Part shown: piece by piece, positions 16,444 through 27,400 of the stretch
How the letters are laid out: each line of letters begins with the position of its first letter
Position numbering within the stretch: the first letter of the stretch is position 1
NCBI GenBank assembly: GCA_045634325.1
Contig: JAZRAA010000016.1
Coordinates: 62,001 to 126,000 of the forward strand
Direction: 5' to 3'
DNA: 64,000 nucleotides
From: URNF01 sp045634325
Lineage (GTDB): Bacteria > Bacillota > Clostridia > Oscillospirales > Acutalibacteraceae
The notes under the pieces: generated by a model
Databases searched by the model: none
Seen by the model: only the letters and a program-made list of their open reading frames with translations
What the model was told of the DNA's origin: nothing
Position numbers and translations under genes: made by a program

Positions 16444-17438
16444 AAAAACTAACCTTCAAAAAAGGGCTGTTGTTGCTTGCCATCGTTTATGCGGCAGTGA
16501 TTGCGGTCGGTTTGTCGATGTTTTATGCATACCTCGAGCGGTATGAAGCGGGTCATCCCGTCGGCGCTATGAACGCCTATTTTGCCGCTCTCAAAAAAGG
16601 AAACACGGCGGATATTATTGAGAACAGCGAGTTTCCGTTCGATGCGCACAATACGGAGAGTATATATATCGAATATTTGACCGAAAAGTATAAAAACGGT
16701 GATGGTCATTGGCAATATGCTTCTATCGACGACGATGCCGACCCCAACACCGATACATATGCGGTATATGAGGACGGCAAACAGTATGGCACGTTGTACT
16801 TGACCCGCGACGGTGACGGATGGCGGGTGCGCTCGGATTGGGCGTATACGCAGGAAATGGTATTGTCTTCGCCGTATCCACTACTTGTCAATGGCGCACC
16901 GCTCACGATGTCGTGCATTAAAAAACCGATAGAATTGTTTGCGCAAGCGTTGGAAGAACCGCTTTTCACCTCCGATTGCACCGTGAAAACGTTACGAGAC
17001 CCTGTCGTTACGCTGGAAGACGGCGAAGCTGTGCTGTCCGAACAGGAGAGCGGGGTGTTGGTGACCAAAAAGCCGCAGGAAACGGATTCCAAAGCACTTG
17101 CAGCACTGGCAGAAACGGTGGCGCGCACCTATGCGTGCTTTATCAGTGGAGATGCGACGTTAGAGGAGATGCATGCACTGGTAAAAGCTGGTACACCGTT
17201 CATGACCGGGCTGCGTGCATACGACCCCAAATGGTACAACCGGCATGTTTCGGTGGAATTTCAAAATATGCAGGTATCGGACGTGGTGATGTGGAGTGAT
17301 ACGGCGTTTTCCGTGGACGTGCGGTTTGATTTTGTAGTGAACCGCGCGTATGATTCGCATACCTATCCCACCGCTTATCAATTGGCATTTGAGAAGGTTG
17401 AAAGCGGATTTCAAACGGTAAATATCATTCCTTTATAA
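16440..17438 (+). CDS. Hypothetical membrane-anchored extracellular protein
   Basis: The 332-residue protein overlaps the previous stop by 4 bases and has AGGAGG upstream. One N-terminal membrane helix (GLLLLAIVYAAVIAVGLSMF) is followed by an outer domain of mixed alpha/beta character. The segment AMNAYFAALKKGN resembles NTF2/DUF-type tetratricopeptide-like exported domains. I do not recognise a named family. Coupling to the phosphodiester glycosidase suggests they act on the same surface process. Confidence 0.75.
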   Translation: MKKLTFKKGLLLLAIVYAAVIAVGLSMFYAYLERYEAGHPVGAMNAYFAALKKGNTADIIENSEFPFDAHNTESIYIEYLTEKYKNGDGHWQYASIDDDADPNTDTYAVYEDGKQYGTLYLTRDGDGWRVRSDWAYTQEMVLSSPYPLLVNGAPLTMSCIKKPIELFAQALEEPLFTSDCTVKTLRDPVVTLEDGEAVLSEQESGVLVTKKPQETDSKALAALAETVARTYACFISGDATLEEMHALVKAGTPFMTGLRAYDPKWYNRHVSVEFQNMQVSDVVMWSDTAFSVDVRFDFVVNRAYDSHTYPTAYQLAFEKVESGFQTVNIIPL

Positions 17439-17455
17439 AAAAATTAAATTTTCTC

Positions 17456-17484
17456 TTGCCTTTTTGAAAAGTATGGTGTATAAT
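17456..17484 (+). promoter_or_regulatory. Promoter for tRNA-Leu
   Basis: TTGCCT and a perfect TATAAT spaced by 17 bases; the mature tRNA begins 39 bases after the -10. Confidence 0.75.
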
Positions 17485-17522
17485 ACATCCGTTGTCTGTT
17501 CAGCAGACACAAAAACACACCC

Positions 17523-17609
17523 GCCGGTGTGATGGAATTGGCAGACGTAGTGGACTCAAAATCCACCGGTAGCGATACCGTGCCGGTTCGAGTCCGGCCA
17601 CCGGCACCA
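17523..17609 (+). tRNA. tRNA-Leu (anticodon CAA)
   Basis: The acceptor stem GCCGGTG/CACCGGC closes a complete cloverleaf. The anticodon loop CTCAAAA (anticodon CAA, reads UUG) sits on the GTGGA/TCCAC stem. A long class II variable arm (CGGTAGCGATACCG) and a T arm with GGTTCGAGTCC follow. CCA is encoded. Length and long arm fit leucine. Confidence 0.97.
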
Positions 17610-17646
17610 AAAAATAAAGCACTTCTTCGGAAGTGCTTTATTTTTT
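17610..17646 (+). terminator. Terminator after tRNA-Leu
   Basis: A perfect stem (AAAAATAAAGCACTTC and complement) with a TTCG loop and T-run begins right at the CCA end. Confidence 0.93.
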
Positions 17647-17647
17647 A

Positions 17648-17745
17648 TCCAATCCGAAGGATTGGCATGTAATCGCCGCAAGGCTTATGTCATCACGTTC
17701 GAGCGGGCATTTCCTTCAGATTGATTACATACATTTCTCCAAAAT
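17648..17745. ncRNA. Compact multi-hairpin element of unknown role
   Basis: Three nested or adjacent helices are visible: CCAATCC-GAA-GGATTGG; an outer helix ATGTAATC/GATTACAT about 48 bases apart; and inside it GCC-GCAA-GGC with a tetraloop of GNRA type. No reading frame covers it. It could be a dispersed structured repeat of the host genome or a small RNA. The structure is read by eye; function is unknown. Confidence 0.45.
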
Positions 17746-17903
17746 TTTGACACAAATATTATTTTTTTTAAAAAAAGACTGGACATTTTGAAAAATTGGT
17801 GTTATCATTCATTGTGTATGGATATATTAGGGGAGAACGCCCCGATTTCAGATTGCAAACATGCGTAAGATGGTTTTTGAATAGAGACAAGGAGTTGAAA
17901 CGA

Positions 17904-18026
17904 ATGCAGAAATTATATGTAGCACCTCAGATGGAGGTCATGGCATTTACTGCGGCGCAGGCGATTGCGGCAAACGGTGATGAGTTTGATTACGATGCCG
18001 GCGGTGTCACGCCCGATTTGTCCTAA
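17904..18026 (+). CDS. 40-residue peptide with PxME-type N-terminus
   Basis: The reading frame MQKLYVAPQMEVMAFTAAQ... ends in GGVTPDLS after an acidic patch (DEFDYDAGG). It has a good AAGGAG site 9 bases upstream and its own terminator. The layout (Lys/Tyr, Pro, hydrophobic-Glu-hydrophobic, then Ala-rich stretch, then polar tail) recalls short peptides found widely in gut Firmicutes that lack annotation. No modifying enzyme or exporter is adjacent, so calling it a peptide-natural-product precursor is not supported. Confidence 0.6.
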   Translation: MQKLYVAPQMEVMAFTAAQAIAANGDEFDYDAGGVTPDLS

Positions 18027-18050
18027 TGCAGTAAAATTTTAAAATGAAAC

Positions 18051-18087
18051 AAAAAGATGGTTCAACCTTTGGTTGAACCATCTTTTT
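18051..18087. terminator. Terminator between the peptide gene and the AraC gene
   Basis: A 17-bp perfect stem (AAAAAGATGGTTCAACC and complement) with a TTT loop and T-run on both strands serves both convergent genes. Confidence 0.95.
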
Positions 18088-18093
18088 TTATCT

Positions 18094-18921
18094 TTATTTG
18101 CTGTTTCCTTCACGGAACTGACCGGGCGTGATACCATACAGTTCATGGAAGCACTGCGAAAAATATTTTGCACTTGCAAATCCGCAAGTCATGGAAATTT
18201 TGTTGATAGGCATATCGGTTTCTTGCAACATTTGCGCCGCAGATTCCAACCGCACGGTGCGGATAAACGAGGTGGGTGTCATGCCGGTTTCGGCAATAAA
18301 GCGGCGGGAAAAATAGTTTTGGGAATACCCGAATTTTTTGCACAATTGACTGCTGCACAAGGGCTTTTGGTAATTATCTTGTATGTAGGCAATTACTTCT
18401 TTGAAAGCGGTTTTGGTGGGAAATTGCGGCAGCATATCCACTACGCAACGTTCACGCAAGAGAGAGAGCAGGGTGTATATATCCGCACAAACAGCCAGTG
18501 AAGCCGCTTCCCCTTTGGCGCTTTGTTTTTTATAAATGCGTTCAAAAGCGGCAATGATATCTGCATCGTTGGTGATGTGAGTCAAACGCACGTGCTGTTG
18601 ATTTAAGGCGTCTATAAAGTTTTTCACACCCGTGATATTACTGGAAAAAGTGGCGAGTTCGAACATCAAAACACGGTACTCGGTGTCGGGTGTCGCAAGG
18701 TCGGCGCCGTGCAAGATGCGGGGCGGTATAATAATTAAATCGCCTGCAACGGCAGTGCGTTTAGTGGTTTCCGTTTGGAGATGCAATTCACCATTCACCA
18801 AATAAATCAACTCGATACGGTCGTGCCAGTGGGTGGTAAAACTGTGTGCGCGAGAAAACGCTTTTACGCCGTGTTGGTTGTAAAAAACAGGCGTCATTTC
18901 TTTCAAAAAATCCAATTGCAT
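18094..18921 (-). CDS. AraC-family transcriptional regulator
   Basis: This 275-residue protein has an N-terminal cupin sensor (HWHDRIELIYLVNGELHLQ, about residues 30-90) and a C-terminal double helix-turn-helix (about 170-270). The latter ends in the AraC signature MTCGFASAKYFSQCFHELYGITPGQFR. It is likely a sugar-responsive activator. It is divergent from the large LamG/GH31 pair across a 370-base gap, and control of that pair is the natural inference. Ligand unknown. Confidence 0.92.
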   Translation of the reverse strand: MQLDFLKEMTPVFYNQHGVKAFSRAHSFTTHWHDRIELIYLVNGELHLQTETTKRTAVAGDLIIIPPRILHGADLATPDTEYRVLMFELATFSSNITGVKNFIDALNQQHVRLTHITNDADIIAAFERIYKKQSAKGEAASLAVCADIYTLLSLLRERCVVDMLPQFPTKTAFKEVIAYIQDNYQKPLCSSQLCKKFGYSQNYFSRRFIAETGMTPTSFIRTVRLESAAQMLQETDMPINKISMTCGFASAKYFSQCFHELYGITPGQFREGNSK

Positions 18922-19291
18922 ATTCTCACCCTTTCATTATGCTCTATTTTAACCCAAAACGATGTGAAAATCAAGCGTTTTGGGTTATTTTCTTAACCTT
19001 TAGTGTTATTTTTTTGGAATTGGTGGGCGCACGTCATATTTTTGCGGCGGCAGTCGCTTTTCGCATAGTTTATTTATATTATATAATTACGGTCCGTATA
19101 TTGAGGGAACTGGATATATTTACCTATCGTAAAATCACACTCAAAGCAGGCTAAACAGGGTGATTTTTTGGAATAACAGGTAGTTTTTCAAGAACTTTAC
19201 AAAGGGGATGTGTGGTATAGTTTCAATGGATAGTAATGTTAGGAAAGTATACTATTTGAAATTTTGCAACCTAAAGTAAGGAGAGAACTGC
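18922..19291. other. 370-base divergent intergenic region
   Basis: It separates the AraC gene from the LamG gene. It contains TATAGT at 19216-19221 without a well-spaced -35 box, which could fit an activator-dependent promoter. It also has a long-loop inverted repeat AAAATCAC...GTGATTTT near 19131-19167. AAGGAGAG precedes the LamG start. No further gene is seen. Confidence 0.5.
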
Positions 19292-22200
19292 ATGAAACTC
19301 ACAAAGCTCGTTAAGCGTGTGTGCTCTTTGGCGCTCACAGTGTCGTTGCTTGCCGGTATGATGTCGGTCATGGGCGCGTTCCCGATGCCCGCAGTCGGCG
19401 AGACACAAAGCGAGACAAAGCCTGCCGATAAATTCGTAGCAGATTTTTCGGAGCTTGTAGCATTGGGCGGTGAAGCTATAACCGGCGATGGTTATGCGAC
19501 GGCGTACACCCCCTCTACCGACACGACCTCCGTGGACGGCAAACTCATTAACTGGATGCGTGAAAGATTCGCAACCAAAATCAACTATGTGTACAGTACA
19601 TATCGTAGCTGGTTTGGTCAGTTGTCTGACGAAATCAGCGATAAGGAAGAAGCCACTTGGGGCCATAATGGTCCCAATACCGGTTTTCGTGTACATGCTG
19701 ATGGTTTGAGGCTGCTGGTGGATAGCGTGGTCGCAACGGAAATGTTGCGTCGTGTTGACACCATCATTCCGCAGTTTAACGGCGAGAATGTGCAGCTCAA
19801 AAACTTCAAAATGACCATTAAATATCGCACCAATCTGCAGAATTATCGCGGTGCTATTGTGGTCGGTTTTGATGAAACCGATGCGGGTAACAATATTGCC
19901 CATACCAACGGATATTATACAAGCACCAGACGCATGGTGACCGGTGCTACGTTGGTGCTCGGTAATGGCTCGGGTGTTGAAACGCGCGGCGCCGACAATG
20001 GTGCTGCTGAAAGAGACGGTTGGGTATTCTACAACCGCACCGAAATCATCAGCGCTACCACCGTTGACGATAAATACAATACCGGATTTGGTCAAGAATT
20101 GGTTCTCGGTGAACAAACCGGCGACTACACCGTAGCGAACGGTAACGTTATGTACGAACGTTTCAATACCGACAGCACACAACAGTGGCTCACTTTGACC
20201 GTTGAGGTCAAAAATGGTAAAGCTACCTTTACCACCACCAGTGAAGATGGCTATCGCAACGAAACGATGGAAATGGACTACAACCCGCGCGGCGGCTTTG
20301 TATCCATCGGTATGTCCGGTCGTGACTACGTTATCAATCGCGTTGACGTCGTGGAATATGACGACCAAGGCAACGAAGTCGATTTTGGCACCTACCACAA
20401 TCAGAAGAACTACGGTATTGATGAGGCGGTGGAAGTATTCTCCGCTGATTTCACCGACCTGCCTGAGTTGCACTATGTGAATGGCCAATATCTGTACAAC
20501 CCCAGTCATGGTGCTACTTCTGCGCAAGGTGTTGGTTTGACCAATAAAGACAGCACCACCGCTTCTACTGTCGGTGCGTATGCGGATGCGTATGACATCG
20601 ACGTGCGAGACAAAGCACTCGTTGACTATTTGGAAAGCAAATTTGATTTCTTTGTATACAGTTTCGGTGGCGGCAATACCATGGAACGCTGGAACGTTGC
20701 GGGCTACTATGTAGACGCAGAAGGCAACCATCTGGGCAAAGACTATGGTAGCAACGGTTACACCCCTGCAACCGGCATTGGTCCTGATCAAGGCTCTTGG
20801 ATGGCCGGTAACGGTGTAAACGGCGGTTATGCCTCCCGGTATCCTACCATCAAAGTCACCGGCAACAAATGGTTGCAGTTGATGAGCAATGAGGATGGTG
20901 GTTGGGTTGAGCCTTTCCAGCTCATCAGTTACATGAAAGTGAAAAATGCAGACGGCAGCGATGCAGTGCTCAAAAACTTCAAACTCGACTTGGATTTCAA
21001 ATTGGCGGTGCCGGTTGATGAAAACAACCTGTCTCCGATATTCGTAAAATTCGGCGGTCATGACAGTGTGTCCAGAGAAGCTACCGACGGTGCGATGTTT
21101 GCCATATCTTATAATGGCGGCTATTTCCTGGATGACCTGAACACTACTGTTAACGGTAGCACCTTCATGTCTACAAACAACGGCGGTGCACCGTACTACA
21201 CGGAGACAGCGAATAGTACCGCTATCACCGAGGCACATTTGACCTTGACCGTGAAAGACGGCACTGTCACGGCTGTTGTCACTGCTGACGGCACCGAGAT
21301 TTTGAATAAAACTAAAAATGACATCAATATTCAGAGCGGTCTCATTCAAATCGGCGCCACCTATGCGGGCGATTACAATGGTATGCCGCATATCGGCGCT
21401 GTGAAAGTTACCCGTTTGGATAATGATGGTAATCCGATTGATTTTCCCGGCGATGAGGATGCTTTCTCCGCTTCCTTCGTTGGTCTGACCGATGTTGTCG
21501 ATGCTTGCTACTATCGTAACCTTGGCACCAAGAATAACTCCATTACGACCGGCAAATCCAATCCGTGGCTTGAGAACGCGGTCGGTATTGCTTCGACTAA
21601 AGACGCAGGCAACACCGGTTATGCTTTTGAGGCCAAAGATCCGAACGTCGTTGATTACCTCAATGAAAAATTCGATTTCTATCATGCGGCATCTGACGGC
21701 ACGCTGACTAAAATGACCTCCCCGTATCAGAATGCGGATGAAATCTGTCTGGATTCTTTTGGTGGCGGTCAATGGAAACTGGCGGGCGGCAGATGGTTGC
21801 GCGCTACCTTCACCGATAGTGCATACTGGACTGACGCTTACAGAAAACAGATGATTCTCGTTCCTAAAGAGGACGGCAAAGCGATTGAGGCGGCTGATTT
21901 GTCCGTCGAATTCGATATGGCACACGGCTTGAACGGTAGAGGTTCTTATTCCGCAGCACTCGTGATGTTGCGTTCCGGCGAAATTGCGAAGACGCAGTCT
22001 GCGGCAGGCGATTACACCGATGGTATTGCCGTGCGTATCACTCACTTGGGTATCAGCGTGTATGACGGTACTGTTCCTGCCAACACCAACGGCCATACCG
22101 GTGACGACCAGTTCTTGTATGGCAGTGACATTTACAATTCCCACGTATCGCTCGATTTGAACGGTAACGAATTGAAAGTAAAAGTCACTTCTCTGGATGG

Positions 22201-24430
22201 CGCTACCACTTACGTGGATGAAACGGTTACGGTTTCCAATTGTATGAAAGCCGGTTATACTTATCTTTCGGTATGTAATAGTGATATTGCTTTCGCTGAC
22301 ATTTCTATCGGAAGAGAGTTTGCAGAGAATTATCTTGCTGCACCGGCAGGTTTGTCTATACAAAAAGGCAAAATTGTTGGCTTGTCTGCAAAATATGCTT
22401 ACGAGTATAAAGCGGAGAATGCAGAAGGATGGTTGCCGGTTGAACTTGGTACCACTGAAATCGTGGGCCTTGATACCTCCCTTGTGTATCAAGTACGCTT
22501 TGCGGCTACCGACATTCATGCTGCAGGCGTGCCGGTGACATTGGAGTATATTGCGTACGACAAGGGAAATACGGTGCAATACAACTTCAATAATGCTGAC
22601 CAGCTGGGTGATTTTGACACGTGGTTTGTACCGACTCTGACCGATAACAATCTTGCTGTTAAGACGACAGGCACAGCCAATACCAACTGGTATGTGGAGG
22701 GCGGTATCCTCAGATATAAAGGTTCTGACCTTTGGAACGACCCCTCGCTCTATCATGGCGGTGTGGAATTCGGAGGACAGTACTGGCAGTGTGGCTATGC
22801 CAATGTCTACAACTCTAACATGGGTATAGCAGTTCTCAAAACTAAACAGTACAAAAACTTCATTTTGGACCTTGACTTTACGGGTAGTCCCTACTGGACC
22901 TCGGTTGGTTTCGGTGCTAACAACACCGCAGACGGTGTCTACTGGAATACTGCAAACAGCGGTTATAACTTCCTCTTGGAAAGCCGTGAAAACGAGCAAG
23001 GCGGCATGAATTTCTACTATCGAACAGTAGATGGCTTGCAAGCACAAAGCGCCCCCAACAATATTGCCTATGACGGTGCAGGCGAGCATCATATGCGCGT
23101 TACCGTGACCGGCAACAAAGCGTATATTTCGGTGGATGACAAGATGTATTGGAGCGTGGACGTTCCCGCATCGTATGAAGGCGGTTACATTTACTTTGCA
23201 TTGAACAATACAAGCACCCAAATTGACAATGTTCAAATTGTTGATTTGGATGCCAAAGCCATTGAAATCACCGATTTGGCAAGACCGATTGAGCCGGTTG
23301 AAATTGACCGTGCGTCAGGCGAAACGTTACATGGTCCTGCGGTTGTATACGGTATGACGGCAAACGGTTTTGAATATCCGCTGTTGATGGATTTGGTCGA
23401 TAATGAAGATTATCGCTCTTACAAGGATGAAACCTTCACATTCGGTTTGACCCTCAAATCCATGCAAAATGTTTCTTTGGCTAATGGCTTCACCGCAACT
23501 GCTTCGGTGGTCAACAAGGTAGACTACGATGCCACCACCTCCAGAAAGTATTACTTCGACCATCCCAATGACTTGAAAGACTTTAATGGGTATTATTCGA
23601 AGTTCGAAGAGCGCGCTGATTATTGGCCCAATGAAAACGACCCCGGAAGAAATAATTATTGGAGTGCTTTTGACGGTAATTTGGTTGCAATGGATGATCC
23701 TGAACGTCAATGGGTTGTCAGCGACAATGCAGTGACCACCACCTACTGGGGCGGTAATGGTGGGGCCAGTGCAGTGTCGTATATGAGTAACTTGTCTACA
23801 TTGATGTATCAAGACCATCAATTGATAAATTTCCGCTTGGAGTATGACGTCAAGAAAGGCGTTGCATCTTGGTGGTATAACTATTCGATCATCGGTGTAC
23901 AAGACCCGACAAAATATGTCTACCAGTTGCATACATACGAAGCTTCGCTGTCTACAGGCGAGGAAACTGCTAATAAGACGTATGAATACACAAAAGATGC
24001 GGGTGTGTATGCATTCCTTGAACAGGAAGGTTACTTTAACATCTTTGGCAACATTCAAGGCGGCGGCAGTGACCGTGTGAATAAGGATGTTGTTACGATA
24101 GATGGCGATGCGTATGATTTCATTGCGAACTATGATAGAGATGCTTGGCACCATGTCGTTGTCGAAGTGGTGGACGGCGTCATGAAATGGACGGTTGATG
24201 ATTCGTTTACGCTTTACTATGAGTTGGACTACAATGCGTACGGCGGTTACGTCGGTCTCGGCACTTACGGCACGTACAGTCAGTTCGACAACTTCCAAAT
24301 TACAGCTCTGGACGAAAATGGCAATGCTGTCAACATTGACACCGCCGAACAGGGCTGGGCTAAAGAAAAAGATACTATTGTTAAGCCCTCCGGCTGGGTG
24401 CCGAATGACGAGTTCGTCTGGGCAAACTAA
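19292..24430 (+). CDS. Giant secreted protein with about five LamG/concanavalin-like modules
   Basis: A 1712-residue protein with a signal peptide (about 1-37). Five similar beta-rich modules start near residues 48, 382, 722, 1091 and 1416. Each opens with a strand such as FVADFSELV, VFSADFTDL, AFSASFVGL, VQYNFNN or YYFDHPNDL, and closes with a VDxVxIxDxDGN-type strand (for example INRVDVVEYDDQGNEV, DNVQIVDLDAK). This is the layout of LamG/DUF1080-like carbohydrate-binding sandwiches. No glycosidase motif, dockerin, LPXTG or membrane anchor is visible. It probably binds polysaccharide outside the cell, working with the GH31 enzyme 63 bases downstream and controlled by the AraC protein. Confidence 0.8.
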   Translation: MKLTKLVKRVCSLALTVSLLAGMMSVMGAFPMPAVGETQSETKPADKFVADFSELVALGGEAITGDGYATAYTPSTDTTSVDGKLINWMRERFATKINYVYSTYRSWFGQLSDEISDKEEATWGHNGPNTGFRVHADGLRLLVDSVVATEMLRRVDTIIPQFNGENVQLKNFKMTIKYRTNLQNYRGAIVVGFDETDAGNNIAHTNGYYTSTRRMVTGATLVLGNGSGVETRGADNGAAERDGWVFYNRTEIISATTVDDKYNTGFGQELVLGEQTGDYTVANGNVMYERFNTDSTQQWLTLTVEVKNGKATFTTTSEDGYRNETMEMDYNPRGGFVSIGMSGRDYVINRVDVVEYDDQGNEVDFGTYHNQKNYGIDEAVEVFSADFTDLPELHYVNGQYLYNPSHGATSAQGVGLTNKDSTTASTVGAYADAYDIDVRDKALVDYLESKFDFFVYSFGGGNTMERWNVAGYYVDAEGNHLGKDYGSNGYTPATGIGPDQGSWMAGNGVNGGYASRYPTIKVTGNKWLQLMSNEDGGWVEPFQLISYMKVKNADGSDAVLKNFKLDLDFKLAVPVDENNLSPIFVKFGGHDSVSREATDGAMFAISYNGGYFLDDLNTTVNGSTFMSTNNGGAPYYTETANSTAITEAHLTLTVKDGTVTAVVTADGTEILNKTKNDINIQSGLIQIGATYAGDYNGMPHIGAVKVTRLDNDGNPIDFPGDEDAFSASFVGLTDVVDACYYRNLGTKNNSITTGKSNPWLENAVGIASTKDAGNTGYAFEAKDPNVVDYLNEKFDFYHAASDGTLTKMTSPYQNADEICLDSFGGGQWKLAGGRWLRATFTDSAYWTDAYRKQMILVPKEDGKAIEAADLSVEFDMAHGLNGRGSYSAALVMLRSGEIAKTQSAAGDYTDGIAVRITHLGISVYDGTVPANTNGHTGDDQFLYGSDIYNSHVSLDLNGNELKVKVTSLDGATTYVDETVTVSNCMKAGYTYLSVCNSDIAFADISIGREFAENYLAAPAGLSIQKGKIVGLSAKYAYEYKAENAEGWLPVELGTTEIVGLDTSLVYQVRFAATDIHAAGVPVTLEYIAYDKGNTVQYNFNNADQLGDFDTWFVPTLTDNNLAVKTTGTANTNWYVEGGILRYKGSDLWNDPSLYHGGVEFGGQYWQCGYANVYNSNMGIAVLKTKQYKNFILDLDFTGSPYWTSVGFGANNTADGVYWNTANSGYNFLLESRENEQGGMNFYYRTVDGLQAQSAPNNIAYDGAGEHHMRVTVTGNKAYISVDDKMYWSVDVPASYEGGYIYFALNNTSTQIDNVQIVDLDAKAIEITDLARPIEPVEIDRASGETLHGPAVVYGMTANGFEYPLLMDLVDNEDYRSYKDETFTFGLTLKSMQNVSLANGFTATASVVNKVDYDATTSRKYYFDHPNDLKDFNGYYSKFEERADYWPNENDPGRNNYWSAFDGNLVAMDDPERQWVVSDNAVTTTYWGGNGGASAVSYMSNLSTLMYQDHQLINFRLEYDVKKGVASWWYNYSIIGVQDPTKYVYQLHTYEASLSTGEETANKTYEYTKDAGVYAFLEQEGYFNIFGNIQGGGSDRVNKDVVTIDGDAYDFIANYDRDAWHHVVVEVVDGVMKWTVDDSFTLYYELDYNAYGGYVGLGTYGTYSQFDNFQITALDENGNAVNIDTAEQGWAKEKDTIVKPSGWVPNDEFVWAN

Positions 24431-24493
24431 TCTTTTTCGAAGTTATCAATTGTGATATATTTTTAGTATTTGAGAAAGGAAAGTGAAGCGTTT

Positions 24494-27400
24494 ATGAAGA
24501 CAAGATTTTCTAAAATTCTTGCCATAAGTTGCTGTGTTGCCCTTTTGTGCACCATGTTTAGCAGTTTTGCTTCGGCACATACGTTCAACACAGAATCTAT
24601 ACATGCACCGCACGGCGCTGAACCCGTTGTCGAAAATTATCAATGGGAAACGGTTAGTACGGTTGTCAGCACAGAACAGACGGCAAAATACTTCATTATA
24701 CATACTGAGACCGAGAATCATGCAGAAGATTTATATCTCTCATTCCCCGAAAAAGAGGGTGGCTTCCGCTTACAGTCTAAGCATGAGTATCAAGAAACAG
24801 TTGAAGTGAGCAACGTCGGGTTGTTTGAACCCGACGCGGCTGTGATTGAGTATAAAGCTGTAGATGGTGCTGTGGTGATGAAAGGTGCCGACGGCACTGT
24901 GGTGAAATATACCCAGAGTGGCACGGATTTCAAATTGAGCATCTACAAAGATTCTAAATTTATCATCAGCATTGGAAACGGTCAAATTCACTTTGGTTAT
25001 AGCACCAAATGGCTGAACAAAGGTGAAATTGTGGCGACCATGGTGGAAATGCCGATGAACTATGATAACGAAGCCATTTATAATGGCAGTCAACGCTATT
25101 GTGAAACCAACGTTGTGGGTCAGCATTTTTCGCTGACCAACAACGACTGTTTCTCCGCTGATGCGTATGCATACGGTAATATTCCGTTGTTCCATTCCAA
25201 CCGTGGCTATTCCGTTTGGTTTAACATGACCTATCCCGGCGAAGCTAATTTTGGTTGTGAACAAGACGACACCGTTAGCAAAGAAAAATATAGCATCACG
25301 TTCTACGGTGATAAATTGGACTTCTTCCTGTGGACCGGCGAACCGCTGGAAAACTTGAAGAAATACACCAAAATCACCGGCACTTCCGGCATGACGGAAG
25401 AATGGACCTTTGGTTTCTGGACCGGTGCTACCGGTGAAGCTTGGACATCCGGCGATGGTGCTCTTGCAAATGTGCAGAGCATTATGGATGGGTACATGGA
25501 GAAGTACGGTTTCTATCCTGAAGCAGTTTACAGCGAAGGTGCATTTGATAATGCTGCAGCTGCTGCTTATCTCGATAGCATCAACGTGCGTAGTCTCGAT
25601 TGGGTATGGACCAAAACCAAAGCCAACGGTGACCCCAACTACATTTCCCAGTTTTTTGACAACAGCTTTTCGGCTCTGCCTACTGCGAATTCGACAGGTT
25701 GGCCGTTGCCGTTCAGTGAACTCGGCTTGAAGTTTGGCAACTACTATATACATGTCGATTCGGAGTATGCCGATTGCAGTAACCCCTCTCTTGCTACCTA
25801 TTTGAAAAACTTTTTCACGCCTAAGTGGAATATAGAGGGCGGATACAGCATTTCCGGTACGATGTTGGACATGAACGAAATGATGTCCTTTAACGGCGTT
25901 GCCTATAACGGCTTGTCCAGTATGGAAATGCACAACCTCAACTCCTACTACTATGCTAAGTATGGCAGAGAGGTGTGGGAAGCAAACTATAACGGAAAAT
26001 ACAAGAACGATTTTGTGTTGTTCCAACGTTCTGCAGCAGCCGGTACGCAGTATTATGTTTCCGGTTTCCAAGGCGACCAGAGATCCACTTGGGCGGGCTA
26101 TCAAGCAGCTATCCGCGATATGATTTCCCGTAGTGCAGGCGGCTTTAACTTGTTTGGCGCTGATCTTGGCGGTTTGGGCGGCACACCGCAAACACAGGAT
26201 TTGTGGAACCGTTGGGTTGTATTCTCGGTATTCCAGCCGTATATGCGTCAACACGGCACGGTGATTCACGAGCCGTGGGATTATGGTGATATTGCAACAG
26301 CCAACTTCGGTAAGTTCTACTATTTGCGTAAGAACATCGTGCCTTCCATCATGGATGCTGCGATGCGGGCGAACAGAACTTCCGACCCGATTGTCAAGGG
26401 TATGATGATGGCATATCCCAAAGATTTGTCGCTGCGTGATATTGATACCCAATATCTGTTCTGTAATGATTTTCTGGTATGTGCAGTTACCGAAAACAGT
26501 CATTGGTATTTGGATGTTCAGCTGCCTGTTGGTAATACCTGGTATAACCTGTTTACGTATGAAGCAGTGGCGGGCAAAACCGGTGCACAGACAGTGGCAG
26601 CACCTAACAATTGGATGCCTGTGTATGTGAAAGATGGCTCGGTGAAAGCGATTAACCTGCCGGATAGCATGACACTGATGGACGATATGCCCAACACCGC
26701 AACCGAACATCCGTCGTTGTTGATTACCCCGCCGGATGCGGGCAACGGTCGCAAGACGGTTATTTACAACAAAGAAGGTCAATCGGAGGATTTCCGTACA
26801 TACGATTACACCACCGAAACCTATGTCAATACACCGGTGGATAATGCCACCTTTACCGTGACCAACAAAGAAAAAACGGGTTCTTCCCGTCAGATTGTTT
26901 TGGCGCTGGGCGTGACAGCGTACAGTGTTTCCTATACAAAAGCAGACGGTCAAACCGTGACACTCAATAGCTTGTCTACTAAACCCACTTTTGGCAGTTC
27001 GGATTATGGCTATTATGTAGATGCGGGCGGCATGACCACCATCTATCTGCCTACCGGTTGGAAAGAATTGAAGGTAGAAAAGGGCAATGCCCAGTATACC
27101 AAGTTGACAAACATCTCGGTTTCTGATTTCGCCAGCGATAGTGGAGAAATAATTGATGGCAATATTAAGGTCGGTGCAATTACACCCTCTACATCCGGCT
27201 ACTTTAGAATCAATTTGGCTGAGAGCAAAAACATTGGACGTATCGTACTGCATTGGAATCCTGTTTATGTAACCAAATACACTCTTGAGGTCAGTAATAG
27301 TATGTATACCGGATATAGCACTGTTGTCACCGAAACCGAGGGTGACGGCGGTATGGACGTGTGGGATGTTTCTGCGACCGGTCGCTATATACGCTTTAAG

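Noticed and set aside
17904..18026. Lanthipeptide or other modified-peptide cluster
   Set aside because: No synthetase, radical-SAM enzyme, protease or exporter lies nearby; only the short frame itself is supported.
19271..23236. Open frame of 1321 codons on the minus strand, opposite the LamG gene
   Set aside because: It has no ribosome site or signal, reads as Ile/Val/His/Arg-rich text without domain-like blocks, and mirrors the codon bias of the plus-strand gene, which has a signal peptide and repeated modules.
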